In this document: one piece after another, positions 1-8,405 of the stretch
Position numbering within the stretch: the stretch's first letter is position 1
Layout of the letters: each line of letters opens with the position of its first letter
NCBI GenBank assembly: GCA_900764925.1
Contig: CAAFPW010000029.1
Coordinates: 1 to 26,266 of the forward strand
Direction: 5' to 3'
From: Fusobacteriaceae bacterium
Lineage (GTDB): Bacteria > Fusobacteriota > Fusobacteriia > Fusobacteriales > Fusobacteriaceae
Length of the DNA: 26,266 nt
Made by a program: the position numbers and the translations under genes
The notes under the pieces: model-generated
Told to the model about the DNA's origin: nothing
Seen by the model: only the letters and a program-made list of their open reading frames with translations
Databases searched by the model: none

Positions 1-72
1 GATAGCTCAGTTGGCTAGAGCATACGGTTCATACCCGTACGGTCGATGGTTCGAATCCATTTCTAGGCACCA
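1..72 (+). tRNA. tRNA-Met (CAT anticodon), 5' end cut by window edge
   Basis: Cloverleaf arms can be paired by eye. The D arm has GCTC/GAGC. The anticodon stem TACGG/CCGTA encloses loop TTCATAC with anticodon CAT. The T arm GATGG/CCATT encloses TTCGAAT. The acceptor 3' strand TCTAGGC is followed by A and an encoded CCA ending at 72. About five bases (predicted GCCTA) of the 5' acceptor strand lie outside the window. The acceptor would start with a G-C pair and the anticodon stem lacks three stacked G-C pairs, so it is not the initiator tRNA. Elongator Met is most likely. A tRNA-Ile with a modified CAT anticodon cannot be excluded from sequence alone. Confidence 0.93.
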
Positions 73-83
73 TCTAGTTATTA

Positions 84-113
84 GCACTCTTTCGGATGAA
101 GGAGTGTTTTTTT
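84..113 (+). terminator. Intrinsic terminator of the tRNA transcript
   Basis: A 9-bp stem pairs 85-93 (CACTCTTTC) with 98-106 (GAAGGAGTG) around a 4-base loop. A run of seven T on the plus strand follows directly. It sits 12 bp after the tRNA CCA, so it ends the tRNA transcription unit. The minus-strand side has no T tract, so it is not expected to serve the transporter gene. Confidence 0.88.
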
Positions 114-126
114 ATTTCCACTCCCT

Positions 127-984
127 CTATCTACTTCTTATCTGTTGTAATACAATAGCTACAAATATCAAAATACATCCTAATATCATTTGTAAACTCA
201 TTCTCTCATCTAAATAATATACAGCAAATATTGAACCAAAAGCTGATTGTAAAGTTAAAATTAAAGCTGTAGCAGTAGCTGAAATATATCTTTGAACTAT
301 ATTTTGAATAGCAAAAGGAATTACAGTACTAACTATTACTAAATATCCAAGTGTCCATTTTATTTGAGGTAATACAGAAAAATTATATCCCTCTTTTACT
401 CCAGTTAAAATAATAAATATAAGAGCTGTCACTATAAATTGGATAATTGTTAAAGCTATTGCATCTGATTTACCACTATATTTTTCAATAGCCACCATAT
501 GGGCAGCAAAGAAAAAAGAACAACACCCTGCTACCAAATCCCAAAGATTAAAACTAACTCCTCTCTCTATCGTTAAGAATCCTAAACCTATTGTTGCAAC
601 TATTGCCCCTATTACTTCATTTCTATTTAATTTTCTTCTACCTAATCCATATGAAAGAAATGGTACTATCAATACATATGCTCCTATTATAAATGAGAAT
701 TTTGAAGCTGTAGTAAATCTTATACTTATTATCAAAAAATAAAAAGCCAAAAACATAAATATCCCTATTATGCTTCCTCTTTTTATATCATCCAAACTAA
801 GTTTTCTCAATTTTTTAAAATAAATCCCACTTAAAATTATAGCTGAAAAACTAAATCTCATCATCATTAGAGAATATGGTTCTACAACACTTAACGTATC
901 CTTTATAACTGCATAAGTAGTTCCCCAAACCAAAGCTACTACTCCTAGCACCACTGATGCTATTAATTCTCTATTTCCTCTCAT
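127..984 (-). CDS. EamA/DMT-family membrane transporter
   Basis: A 285-residue protein with about ten hydrophobic segments, arranged as the two tandem five-helix halves of the EamA (drug/metabolite transporter) family. The N-terminal helix carries the typical W-G-T-T-Y-A-V-I-K stretch near residues 20-28. The second half begins near residue 145. Family members export amino acids, metabolites or drugs from the cytosol. The substrate cannot be read from the sequence. The ATG start is preceded by AGGGG about 7 bases upstream. The gene follows the tgt terminator, so it probably has its own promoter, but I found no convincing -35/-10 pair in the short gap. No partner genes are adjacent. Confidence 0.85.
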   Translation of the reverse strand: MRGNRELIASVVLGVVALVWGTTYAVIKDTLSVVEPYSLMMMRFSFSAIILSGIYFKKLRKLSLDDIKRGSIIGIFMFLAFYFLIISIRFTTASKFSFIIGAYVLIVPFLSYGLGRRKLNRNEVIGAIVATIGLGFLTIERGVSFNLWDLVAGCCSFFFAAHMVAIEKYSGKSDAIALTIIQFIVTALIFIILTGVKEGYNFSVLPQIKWTLGYLVIVSTVIPFAIQNIVQRYISATATALILTLQSAFGSIFAVYYLDERMSLQMILGCILIFVAIVLQQIRSR

Positions 985-1032
985 AATTCTACCCCTTTAC
1001 CTAAATAATTTTATTTAAATTATAACTCAAGT

Positions 1033-1073
1033 AAAAAAGAGAAAATTTTAACACTTACTAGTAAAACTTTCTC
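1033..1073 (-). terminator. Intrinsic terminator downstream of tgt
   Basis: On the minus strand GAGAAA plus TTTTAC (1073-1062) pairs with the complementary arm 1050-1039. There is one internal A/C mismatch. Six T follow (plus-strand A run 1033-1038). It lies about 50 bp past the tgt stop and marks the end of the rel-tgt transcript. The loop includes the palindrome TTACTAGTAA, which overlaps the inner end of the stem. Confidence 0.75.
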
Positions 1074-1121
1074 CCTTTTATTTCTCAAATTATTTTGTTA
1101 TTTTTATTTTAATTTTAGAAA

Positions 1122-2282
1122 CTATATTTTTTTAGGTTTAATCCACTCTGACTCTTTTCCCATATTATAATTTCTAATAAACTCCTCTTTAAACTCTGTA
1201 AATCTATCTTCTAAAATAGCCTGTCTAGCATTTTTCATAAGTTTAATTAAGAAGTATAAGTTGTGGTAAGTTGCTAGTCTTTGTCCCAATATCTCTTCTG
1301 ACTTGAAAAGATGTCTAATATATCCTCTTTTGAAATTTCTACAAACATAGCAATCACAATCCTCATCAAGAGGTCTATCATCTTCAGCATACATAGCATT
1401 TTTGATTACAAGTCTACCATACTTTGTAAATACTGTACCATGTCTTCCTATTCTTGTAGGTTGTACACAGTCCATCATATCTATTCCAGATTCTACCGCT
1501 TCCAACATATCAAGAGGTTCTCCTACTCCCATCAAATATCTTGGCTTATTTTCTGGACATTTTTCCACTATGTAATCTAAAATTCTATACATATCCTCTC
1601 TTGGCTCTCCTACAGCAAGTCCACCTATGGCATACCCAGAGAAATGTTCATCCATCTCACTTAGCTCTTTTAAACTCTTATCTCTTAAATCCTCATATAT
1701 TCCTCCTTGAACAATAGCAAATAGCCCTTGTTCATCAGGTCTTTTATGAGCTTCTATACATCTTTTTGCCCATCTTGTAGTTCTCTCTATTGATGGTATC
1801 ATATACTCTCTACTTGATAACCCTGGAGGGCATTCATCAAATAACATAACTATATCAGAACCTAAGTTATTTTGAATATTGATAGATTTTTCTGGAGTTA
1901 AAAAATGTTTAGAACCATCTAAGTGTGAACTAAATCTTACTCCTTCCTCTGTAATCTTTCTCAAAGCTCCCAAACTAAATACTTGGAATCCACCACTATC
2001 TGTAAGTATAGGTTTATTCCAATTCATAAATTTATGAAGTCCTCCAAATTTTGCTACCAACTCATCACTTGGTCTTAAATATAGATGGTATGTATTCCCT
2101 AAAATTATTTGTGATCCAATAGCTTCTAACTCTTCTGGCGTCATAGTTTTTACAGTAGCTTGAGTTCCTACTGGCATAAATACTGGTGTCTCTATCTCTC
2201 CATGAGGAGTTGTTATCTTTCCAGCTCTAGCTTTTCCAGCCTTTTTTTGTAACTCATAAGTTACAGGTAATTTTTTTGTCAT
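1122..2282 (-). CDS. tgt: tRNA-guanine transglycosylase (queuine tRNA-ribosyltransferase)
   Basis: This enzyme exchanges guanine-34 of GUN-anticodon tRNAs for preQ1 in queuosine synthesis, in the cytosol. The 386-residue length is normal for bacterial Tgt. Visible hallmarks are D95 in TDSGGFQVFSL, FDE at 148-150, the substrate-pocket stretch GGLAVGEP (220-227), and the predicted nucleophile D271 in MDCVQPTRIGRHG. The zinc site C-x-C-x2-C (C309, C311, C314) pairs with H340. GGLAVGEP is the bacterial, preQ1-type version. The ATG has GGAG five bases upstream. The gene starts 12 bp after the rel stop, so it is cotranscribed with rel. No other queuosine genes are in the window. Confidence 0.97.
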   Translation of the reverse strand: MTKKLPVTYELQKKAGKARAGKITTPHGEIETPVFMPVGTQATVKTMTPEELEAIGSQIILGNTYHLYLRPSDELVAKFGGLHKFMNWNKPILTDSGGFQVFSLGALRKITEEGVRFSSHLDGSKHFLTPEKSINIQNNLGSDIVMLFDECPPGLSSREYMIPSIERTTRWAKRCIEAHKRPDEQGLFAIVQGGIYEDLRDKSLKELSEMDEHFSGYAIGGLAVGEPREDMYRILDYIVEKCPENKPRYLMGVGEPLDMLEAVESGIDMMDCVQPTRIGRHGTVFTKYGRLVIKNAMYAEDDRPLDEDCDCYVCRNFKRGYIRHLFKSEEILGQRLATYHNLYFLIKLMKNARQAILEDRFTEFKEEFIRNYNMGKESEWIKPKKI

Positions 2283-2294
2283 CTTTTCTCCTAT

Positions 2295-4478
2295 CTATGT
2301 TCTATCTACTGAAATTACTTCTTTCATCTTCAACATATTATTCAATAGATATTTATACTCATTTTTATTTGAAATCTCTATAGTAATTTGGAAATTCATG
2401 TAATTTTCCCCATTTTTATTTATCTCATTACTATTTATTGTCACTAGATGAATCTTATGATTTGCTATTAGATTTATAATATTCATAAGTACATTTGTCT
2501 TATCATAAACTAGTACATTGAAAGTAAACTTATACTTATTTTCCTTTTGCTCCATAACTTTACTATCCCATCTTACATCAATCTCTCTACTTGGATCTTG
2601 AGCCACCATACTTTGAAAGTTTTTACAATCTCTTCTATGTACAGTTATTCCAGTAAGCTTTGTTACATATCCACCTATCTCATCTCCAGGTAGAGGAGTG
2701 CAACATCTAGCAAATCTTATAAGAGTATTATTTACTCCATCTATCACTATTCCATAGTCATTTTTACTTGAAGAGCTCTTCTCTTTCTCTTTTTTCTTCT
2801 CCATCAACTCTTCAATATTTATATTTTCTATCTTTCTATCTTTTTCAATTTTCTTTCTAAGTTTATCTATAATTATATCTATCTTACTTCTTTTTTCACC
2901 TACATGGTAGTAAAATTCATCCAGAGAGGTAATATTGTTTTTCTCCATATGTTTTTTTATGATTGGATCCTCTTCCATCTCTTTTAAAGTGATTCCAAGT
3001 TTTCCTAGCTCTCTTTCTAGATTTTCTCTACCATTTTTAATAGTTTGATCTCTCACTAAATCTTTTAAAACTTTTTTAATCTTACTCTTAGCTCCATGGG
3101 TAACAACTATATCTAACCAATCTTTGCTTGGTCCTTTAGAGTTTTTAGATGTTATTATCTCTACTCTATCCCCATTTTGTAACTTATAATCTAAAGTAAC
3201 AATCTTTCCATTTACCTTAGCTCCTACACATTTACACCCTATCTGTGTATGAATTGAAAAAGCGAAATCAAGAGGAGTAGCCCCTTGAGGTAATTCTGTG
3301 ATATCCCCCTTAGGTGAAAAAACAAACACTGTTTCATTCATTATATCTTTTGTTACACTATCTATAAACTCCTGAGCTGTTTCAGCCTCATTTTGTAACT
3401 CTAGGATATTTCTAAGCCAACCATATACCTGATCACTCTTAGTTACCTTTGTGTGTTCCTTATAGCTCCAGTGAGCTGCTATTCCCTCTTCAGCTACCTT
3501 ATCCATCTCTTCAGTTCTAATCTGTATCTCTATAAATTTTCCCTGAGGTCCAACTATTGTAGTATGAATTGATTGATAGTTATTTGACTTAGGTACAGCT
3601 ATATAATCTTTAAATCTTCCTGGTACTGGTTTGAAGTGGCTATGTATAACTCCTAAAGTATTATAACATTCTGCTTCTGTATCAACTATTATCCTTACTC
3701 CCATAAGGTCATAGATATCATCAAACTCTTTATTCTTTTCATACATCTTTTTGTAGATACTATAAAAATGTTTGAATCTTCCTTTTACACTTCCTTTGAT
3801 TCCTGTTTCATGAAGTAGTGTAACTATTCTTTCAATAAATCCTTGGATATATTCCTCTCTCTCTTTTTTCTTAGAGTCAATCAAGGATTTTATATTCATA
3901 TACTCCTTTGGTTTAAGATAACGTAAAGCTAAGTCCTCTAGCTCCCATTTGATTTTAGCTATTCCTAATCTATGTGCTAGGGGAGCATAGATATCTAATG
4001 TTTCTTGAGATATTGAGATCTGTTTCTCAGGTTTCATATATTTCATTGTTCTCATATTATGAAGCCGATCTGCAAGTTTTATTATTATTACTCTTAAATT
4101 TTGAGCCATAGCTAAAATCATTTTTCTTATATTTTCATCTTGCTTCTTAGTACCATTGGGAAGAGTTTTTAATTTAGTCACTCCATCTACTAGAGTTGCC
4201 ACTGTATCACCAAAATTATACTTTATATCTGCTAAGGTAATCAGAGTATCCTCTACTATATCATGAAGTATTCCTGCTACTATAGTGTCTGTATCCATCT
4301 TCATATCTATCAAGATTTTTGTCACTTCTACAGGGTGCATTATATAATCTTCTCCAGACTTTCTGTACTGTCCTTCATGGCACTCTTCAGCAAAGAAAAA
4401 AGCAAGCTTTATCTTCTCTACATCAACTTTTAAATTATTCTTTTCTATCTCTTTCTCTATCTCTTCCCAATAATTCAT
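2295..4478 (-). CDS. rel: Bifunctional (p)ppGpp synthetase/hydrolase, RSH family
   Basis: It makes and degrades the stringent-response alarmone (p)ppGpp. Numbered from my start (727 residues), the HD hydrolase has H48, HDIVED at 72-77 and D137. The synthetase has GRFKHFYSIYKKM (233-245) and the GRFKDYIA motif (287-294). R-F-K-D is the version found in bifunctional enzymes, whereas synthetase-only RelA has E-x-D-D. A TGS domain spans about 382-442. A Cys-rich segment R-F-A-R-C-C-T-P-L-P-G-D and a C-terminal ACT domain follow. An upstream in-frame start would add 17 residues, but ATG at 4478 is preceded by GAGGA at normal spacing and gives the usual N-terminus. A hairpin separates it from apt. 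Confidence 0.96.
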   Translation of the reverse strand: MNYWEEIEKEIEKNNLKVDVEKIKLAFFFAEECHEGQYRKSGEDYIMHPVEVTKILIDMKMDTDTIVAGILHDIVEDTLITLADIKYNFGDTVATLVDGVTKLKTLPNGTKKQDENIRKMILAMAQNLRVIIIKLADRLHNMRTMKYMKPEKQISISQETLDIYAPLAHRLGIAKIKWELEDLALRYLKPKEYMNIKSLIDSKKKEREEYIQGFIERIVTLLHETGIKGSVKGRFKHFYSIYKKMYEKNKEFDDIYDLMGVRIIVDTEAECYNTLGVIHSHFKPVPGRFKDYIAVPKSNNYQSIHTTIVGPQGKFIEIQIRTEEMDKVAEEGIAAHWSYKEHTKVTKSDQVYGWLRNILELQNEAETAQEFIDSVTKDIMNETVFVFSPKGDITELPQGATPLDFAFSIHTQIGCKCVGAKVNGKIVTLDYKLQNGDRVEIITSKNSKGPSKDWLDIVVTHGAKSKIKKVLKDLVRDQTIKNGRENLERELGKLGITLKEMEEDPIIKKHMEKNNITSLDEFYYHVGEKRSKIDIIIDKLRKKIEKDRKIENINIEELMEKKKEKEKSSSSKNDYGIVIDGVNNTLIRFARCCTPLPGDEIGGYVTKLTGITVHRRDCKNFQSMVAQDPSREIDVRWDSKVMEQKENKYKFTFNVLVYDKTNVLMNIINLIANHKIHLVTINSNEINKNGENYMNFQITIEISNKNEYKYLLNNMLKMKEVISVDRT

Positions 4479-4505
4479 AAGCGTCCTCTTTTCCTTAAAG
4501 TTTGT

Positions 4506-4557
4506 AAAAAAAGTCCAAAATAACACCAAAACAATTTAGAGTTATTTTAGACTTTTT
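4506..4557 (-). terminator. Hairpin plus T tract between apt and rel (terminator or attenuator)
   Basis: Arms 4508-4524 and 4541-4557 pair over 17 positions with a single mismatch (4516/4549). The inner loop is 16 bases. On the minus strand the arm is followed by an unbroken T run (plus A 4506-4512). The outer A-T pairs also give a T run on the plus side. It lies 22 bp beyond the apt stop and only about 27 bp before the rel start codon. A promoter placed entirely between it and rel is therefore unlikely, so rel must depend on read-through or on a promoter overlapping the hairpin. Confidence 0.8.
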
Positions 4558-4578
4558 AGCGATTAGCATATTTTAAAA

Positions 4579-5091
4579 TTAATATTTCATCAACGTTAAA
4601 ACAGGATAATCCTTTAATTTTTCTCTTCCTTTAAGCTCTTCTAACTCAATAAGAAAAGCAAGTCCTGCAACAACTCCACCTAACTCTTCTACCAATTTTA
4701 TAGCTGCTTCCATTGTTCCTCCAGTAGCTAATAAATCATCTACTATAAGCACCTTTTGTCCAGGTTTAATAGCATCCTTATGCATACATAGAGTATTTGA
4801 TCCATACTCTAAATCATAAGAGTACTCTATTACCTCTCTAGGTAATTTTTTAGGCTTTCTAACTGGAACAAAACCTATTCCCATAGCATAAGATACTGGG
4901 CAACCAAATATAAATCCTCTAGCTTCAGGCCCAACTATTAAATCAACATCTTTTTCCTTTGCAAATTTTACAATCTCATCAGTAGCAAATTTAAATGCCT
5001 CTCCATCATTCATAAGAGGTGTAATATCTCTAAAAATAATCCCCTCTTTTGGAAAATTTTCTACTCTAGCTACATATTTTTTTAAATCCAT
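4579..5091 (-). CDS. apt: Adenine phosphoribosyltransferase
   Basis: It converts adenine and PRPP to AMP in purine salvage. With the start at 5091 it has 170 residues, the length of the Bacillus subtilis enzyme, which it resembles strongly from M-D-L-K to the C-terminal T-L-M-K-Y. The PRPP-binding loop VLIVDDLLATGGT is at 114-126. GPEARGF (54-60) and the N-terminal FPKEGIIFRDITP are also typical. A GTG nine bases upstream is in frame but overlaps the GGAG ribosome-binding site. ATG at 5091 has GGAG eight bases ahead and is preferred. The gene lies 20 bp after the TPR lipoprotein gene and is followed by a strong hairpin. Confidence 0.96.
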   Translation of the reverse strand: MDLKKYVARVENFPKEGIIFRDITPLMNDGEAFKFATDEIVKFAKEKDVDLIVGPEARGFIFGCPVSYAMGIGFVPVRKPKKLPREVIEYSYDLEYGSNTLCMHKDAIKPGQKVLIVDDLLATGGTMEAAIKLVEELGGVVAGLAFLIELEELKGREKLKDYPVLTLMKY

Positions 5092-5111
5092 TTTCTTCAC
5101 TCCAATACTTT

Positions 5112-5951
5112 TTAATTTAATTTTTCCTTTAGCTCATGATATTTCAATTGAATCATATCTTTCTCTGATATCAATTTAAAAGTATCTCTAGCTTTCTCCT
5201 TCTCCCCCATTTGAAAATATAACATAGATAATTGTAATAAAATCTCGTCCTCACTACCATTTTCTAATAGATAATTTATAAGTATCTCTTCACTCTTTTT
5301 GGTCAAATTAAAATCTTCTAGTAATATCTGAGAATATTTTATTATAAACTCTTTATTATCTTTTAAATATGGATATATCTTCTGTAAAAAGATAAATAAC
5401 TCTTCTCTTTTATTTAGATTTTTCAATACTTCAATATAGACTAAAGCTGTTTCAACATCATAACTTTCCACCGAAACATTTTTAAAAAAATTATAACTCT
5501 CCTGTAACCTCTCTCTTTTATAGTTTATCAAACCATATATTTTCTGATAATAATTATCCCTCAAATTATAACTATTTTTTATAATATCTAAACTTTTTTC
5601 ATACTCTTCCTCTTCATAGTACAAAGTACTGAGATTCTTTATAAGATCTTCATCTTTAGGAGTTAGTTTAAAAGCTTTTAACCAAAACTCTTCAGCCTTT
5701 TCATAATCTCCAAATTGATAGTAATTATATCCCATCTCCTTTAGAAGAATAGTATTTTCTGGAGCAATCTCATAGGACTTAAAATACTCTCCCATGGCTT
5801 TTTCATACTCCCCATTTTGTGAATAATTGACTCCTTTTAATAGAGAATACTCAGCTTCTCTATTTTTTACTGTACTACTACTACAACTTATTAAACTTGG
5901 CACTGCAATCAATAAAAATAAACCTTTAATTGATTTTTTCATCCAATTCAT
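5112..5951 (-). CDS. TPR-repeat lipoprotein
   Basis: A 279-residue protein with a lipoprotein signal peptide: Lys-rich start, hydrophobic core, and lipobox L-I-S-C ending at C23, followed by serines. Tetratricopeptide-like 34-residue helical pairs start near residues 36 and 70, with G-D-Y-E-K-A-type cores. A more degenerate repeat lies near the C-terminus. Such proteins are membrane-anchored scaffolds; no enzyme motif is visible and the partner is unknown. The ATG is preceded by AGGAG with a short 4-base gap. A second ATG nine bases on is possible but has poorer spacing. The start overlaps the end of the DUF502 gene by 26 bp, which suggests translational coupling. Confidence 0.8.
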   Translation of the reverse strand: MNWMKKSIKGLFLLIAVPSLISCSSSTVKNREAEYSLLKGVNYSQNGEYEKAMGEYFKSYEIAPENTILLKEMGYNYYQFGDYEKAEEFWLKAFKLTPKDEDLIKNLSTLYYEEEEYEKSLDIIKNSYNLRDNYYQKIYGLINYKRERLQESYNFFKNVSVESYDVETALVYIEVLKNLNKREELFIFLQKIYPYLKDNKEFIIKYSQILLEDFNLTKKSEEILINYLLENGSEDEILLQLSMLYFQMGEKEKARDTFKLISEKDMIQLKYHELKEKLN

Positions 5952-6606
5952 TAATCTCCTTTTTTTCAGGAAGAATTACTCCTCCTGATATAATTAGTTT
6001 TACAGCATCATCTATTTTTATATCCAATACTTTCACATCTTTTTCTGGAACTACAATAAACATTCCAGATGTAGGATTTGGAGAAGTTGGAATAAAAATA
6101 TTAAAAAGCTTCTCTTGTCCACCTACAGCTTCACTTATAATAAAATTATCCTCTGAGGTTAAAAAACCAATACTATATATTCCTTTTCTAGGATACTCTA
6201 CCATTACAACCTTTTCATAGGATTTTTCTCTATCAGACATTGTAATATCAATTATCTGACTAATAGTAGTGTATACTTGCTTTATTAGAGGAATTTTTAT
6301 AAAAACTTCTTTTAAACTTTCAATTATTTTTGCAAAAAATACAATTTTAAGTATAAATCCTACAGCACAAGTTCCTAAGATCATTGTTATTAGAGAGATT
6401 ATATACACTAATATTTGAAAATAATAATCTGTATTTCCCTCCGCTACAAATCTTTGAAGAATACCTTTTATTATAATTGTTACAAAGGAGTTCCCCAAAA
6501 GACTCATCATTATTCCAACTATCCAGTTAAAAATATATACTGTTAATACAATTGGTAATAATGCAATCAATCCAGCATAAAAATAGGATTTTATTTTTTT
6601 AATCAT
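5926..6606 (-). CDS. DUF502-family inner-membrane protein
   Basis: A 226-residue protein that looks like a DUF502 member. It has a Lys-rich start, a hydrophobic segment at about 9-35 (AGLIALLPIVLTVYIFNWIV), a second at about 63-90, then a soluble domain with I-P-T-S-P-N-P-T-S-G-M near residue 173. That P-x-P-x-S-G-x pattern is typical of the family. Function is not established from sequence; membrane and envelope roles have been suggested for the family. The ATG overlaps the 3' end of the CNNM/CorC gene by 8 bp, and its own 3' end overlaps the TPR lipoprotein gene, so all three are one translational block. Confidence 0.85.
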   Translation of the reverse strand: MIKKIKSYFYAGLIALLPIVLTVYIFNWIVGIMMSLLGNSFVTIIIKGILQRFVAEGNTDYYFQILVYIISLITMILGTCAVGFILKIVFFAKIIESLKEVFIKIPLIKQVYTTISQIIDITMSDREKSYEKVVMVEYPRKGIYSIGFLTSEDNFIISEAVGGQEKLFNIFIPTSPNPTSGMFIVVPEKDVKVLDIKIDDAVKLIISGGVILPEKKEINELDEKIN

Positions 6607-7882
6607 CTGACTTTTCTCCTACTCCCAATTCAATTAAAACCTTAGCTACTCTCATTTTTTCTACTTCTAAAACTTTTAATTTTACATCTTCTATAATTAT
6701 CTCATCATTAACTACTGCTACTCTACCCAATTCAGTGACAATAAGCCCTCCTAGACTCTCATAATCCTCTGATTCAGGTAATCTTATATTCAACTCCTTA
6801 TCTAGAGTTTCTATATCTATCATTCCATCAACTTCATACTTGTTTTCATCTATCTTATGGATAAACTCTTCCTCTTCAGTATCAAATTCATCACGAATTT
6901 CCCCTGTTATCTCCTCTATGAGATCCTCTATTGTTACAAGTCCTACAATTCCACCATACTCATCTAATACTAGAGCTATGTGAACTTTCATGCTTCTAAA
7001 GTCTTGTAATATCTCAGTTATAGATTTAGTTTCAGGAACAAAATACCCTGGTCTTACGAAGTTTTTAATAGGAACATTAGTTTCACCTTTTTTGATTATG
7101 CTCAATACATCCTTTACATAAAAAACTCCAATTATATTATCAATTGTCTCCTCATATATTGGAATTCTTGAAAATCCATTTTCTATAATCTCATCCCATA
7201 CTTCATCTAAAGTATCATTTCCCTCAAAAGCTAACATTGACGTTCTTGGAGTCATTACCTCTTTAGCTGTTGTTTCACTAAAACCAACTATTGAGTGAAT
7301 CATCTCTTTCTCTTCCTCTTCTATGATTCCCTCTGCTTCCCCTACATTTACAAAAGAGATTATATCCTCCTCTGTAATCATTAATCCTTCATTTCTTATC
7401 TCTATTCCCAATAATCTACCTATAAATTTTGAAATCAGCATCAATATTTTTATTATTGGTTTTAAAATAGATGTAAAATAATAGATTAATGTTATTACCA
7501 TTCCAGCTATTTTTACCGATTGATTTTTAGCTATAATTTTAGGAGTAATCTCTCCAAAAATTAGTATAATTATAGTCATTCCAATAGTTGCTATAGCTAT
7601 TGAAGAACTAGAAGTTCCCCCCATAACATTAATAGTTACAGCTGTAGCTATTGAAGAAGCTAATATATTTACTATATTATTTCCAACTAATAATCCTGTA
7701 AGCATCTCATTAGGATCTTTTAACCATCTTTTTAATAGCTCCACTTTTTTACAATTTCTTCCATCTTCAAGCTTCTCTAAATGTATACTTCTAAAAGAAG
7801 TTAGAGCAGTTTCTGAAGCTGAAAAAAATCCAGATAACATAATTAACAAAACTAACAACAAAATATTTTGGTACGTGTCCAA
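6599..7882 (-). CDS. CNNM/CorC-type (HlyC-like) membrane protein with CBS pair
   Basis: A 427-residue protein with the standard three-part layout. An N-terminal CNNM (DUF21) membrane domain of about 190 residues begins with SGFFSASETALTSF (17-30). A paired CBS domain spans about 200-325, including E-Y-G-G-I-V-G-L-V-T-I-E-D-L. A C-terminal CorC/HlyC domain spans about 340-420. Relatives take part in magnesium or cobalt efflux and were once called hemolysins; a hemolytic role is not implied. The only start that keeps the first helix is TTG at 7882. The nearest strong ribosome-binding site, AAGGAG, is about 14 bases upstream, an unusually long gap. It overlaps the DUF502 gene downstream. Confidence 0.88.
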   Translation of the reverse strand: MDTYQNILLLVLLIMLSGFFSASETALTSFRSIHLEKLEDGRNCKKVELLKRWLKDPNEMLTGLLVGNNIVNILASSIATAVTINVMGGTSSSSIAIATIGMTIIILIFGEITPKIIAKNQSVKIAGMVITLIYYFTSILKPIIKILMLISKFIGRLLGIEIRNEGLMITEEDIISFVNVGEAEGIIEEEEKEMIHSIVGFSETTAKEVMTPRTSMLAFEGNDTLDEVWDEIIENGFSRIPIYEETIDNIIGVFYVKDVLSIIKKGETNVPIKNFVRPGYFVPETKSITEILQDFRSMKVHIALVLDEYGGIVGLVTIEDLIEEITGEIRDEFDTEEEEFIHKIDENKYEVDGMIDIETLDKELNIRLPESEDYESLGGLIVTELGRVAVVNDEIIIEDVKLKVLEVEKMRVAKVLIELGVGEKSDD

Positions 7883-7927
7883 TTTTGATCTACACTCTCC
7901 TTATTAAACTAAATATTTTTATGAAAA

Positions 7928-8386
7928 CTATTCTATTACAAATAGTTTATCTCCCTTTTTAACTATTTGCCCATCTTCAACTAAAATCTCTACTATCTTA
8001 CACTTTTTATTAGCTTTTACTTCATTCATAAGTTTCATAGCTTCAATTATACATAGTGTATCTCCATTTGCAACAACATCTCCCTCTTCTACAAAAGCTG
8101 GATTTCCTGGAGCTGAAGATCTATAGAAAGTTCCTACCATAGGAGCAATTATATAATCTCCTCCTACTGATTTTTCTACACTCTCCTCTTTTACCTCTAC
8201 TTCCTCATTGATTGCTGCATATTGCTGTTGTACCACTGGTTGTTGAATTTGAACTGTTTCCACTTTTACAGGCTTCTCTTTTTTCAATACAAGCTTAACT
8301 CCTTCACTTTCTAAAGCTATCTCATTTAAGTTGTACTTCTCGATATTGTCTGCTAATTCCTTTATTGTTTTTACATCTATTTTCAT
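7928..8386 (-). CDS. accB: Biotin carboxyl carrier protein of acetyl-CoA carboxylase
   Basis: The carrier subunit holds the biotin that moves CO2 between biotin carboxylase and carboxyltransferase in the first step of fatty-acid synthesis. The 152 residues show the AccB plan. The N-terminal domain is small and helical. A Gln/Pro/Val-rich linker spans about 38-72. The C-terminal biotinyl domain has MVGTFYRSSAPG (83-94) and the biotinylation site EAMKLMNE with K118. The ATG has GGAGG at good spacing. accC, usually the next gene, is absent: the neighbour is the CNNM/CorC-type gene after 45 bp. Confidence 0.94.
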   Translation of the reverse strand: MKIDVKTIKELADNIEKYNLNEIALESEGVKLVLKKEKPVKVETVQIQQPVVQQQYAAINEEVEVKEESVEKSVGGDYIIAPMVGTFYRSSAPGNPAFVEEGDVVANGDTLCIIEAMKLMNEVKANKKCKIVEILVEDGQIVKKGDKLFVIE

Positions 8387-8405
8387 TTTCTTCCTCCAAT
8401 TTATT

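Noticed and set aside
1..72. Initiator tRNA-fMet
   Set aside because: The acceptor would have a G-C first pair, and the anticodon stem lacks three consecutive G-C pairs.
11..217. Open plus-strand frame running through the tRNA and its terminator
   Set aside because: It overlaps a structured tRNA and a terminator and encodes no recognisable protein; chance frame.
1054..1064. TTACTAGTAA palindrome as an operator
   Set aside because: It lies at the loop end of the tgt terminator hairpin and no promoter is associated with it.
2295..4478. Synthetase-only RelA
   Set aside because: The HD hydrolase residues are intact and the synthetase motif is R-F-K-D, the bifunctional type.
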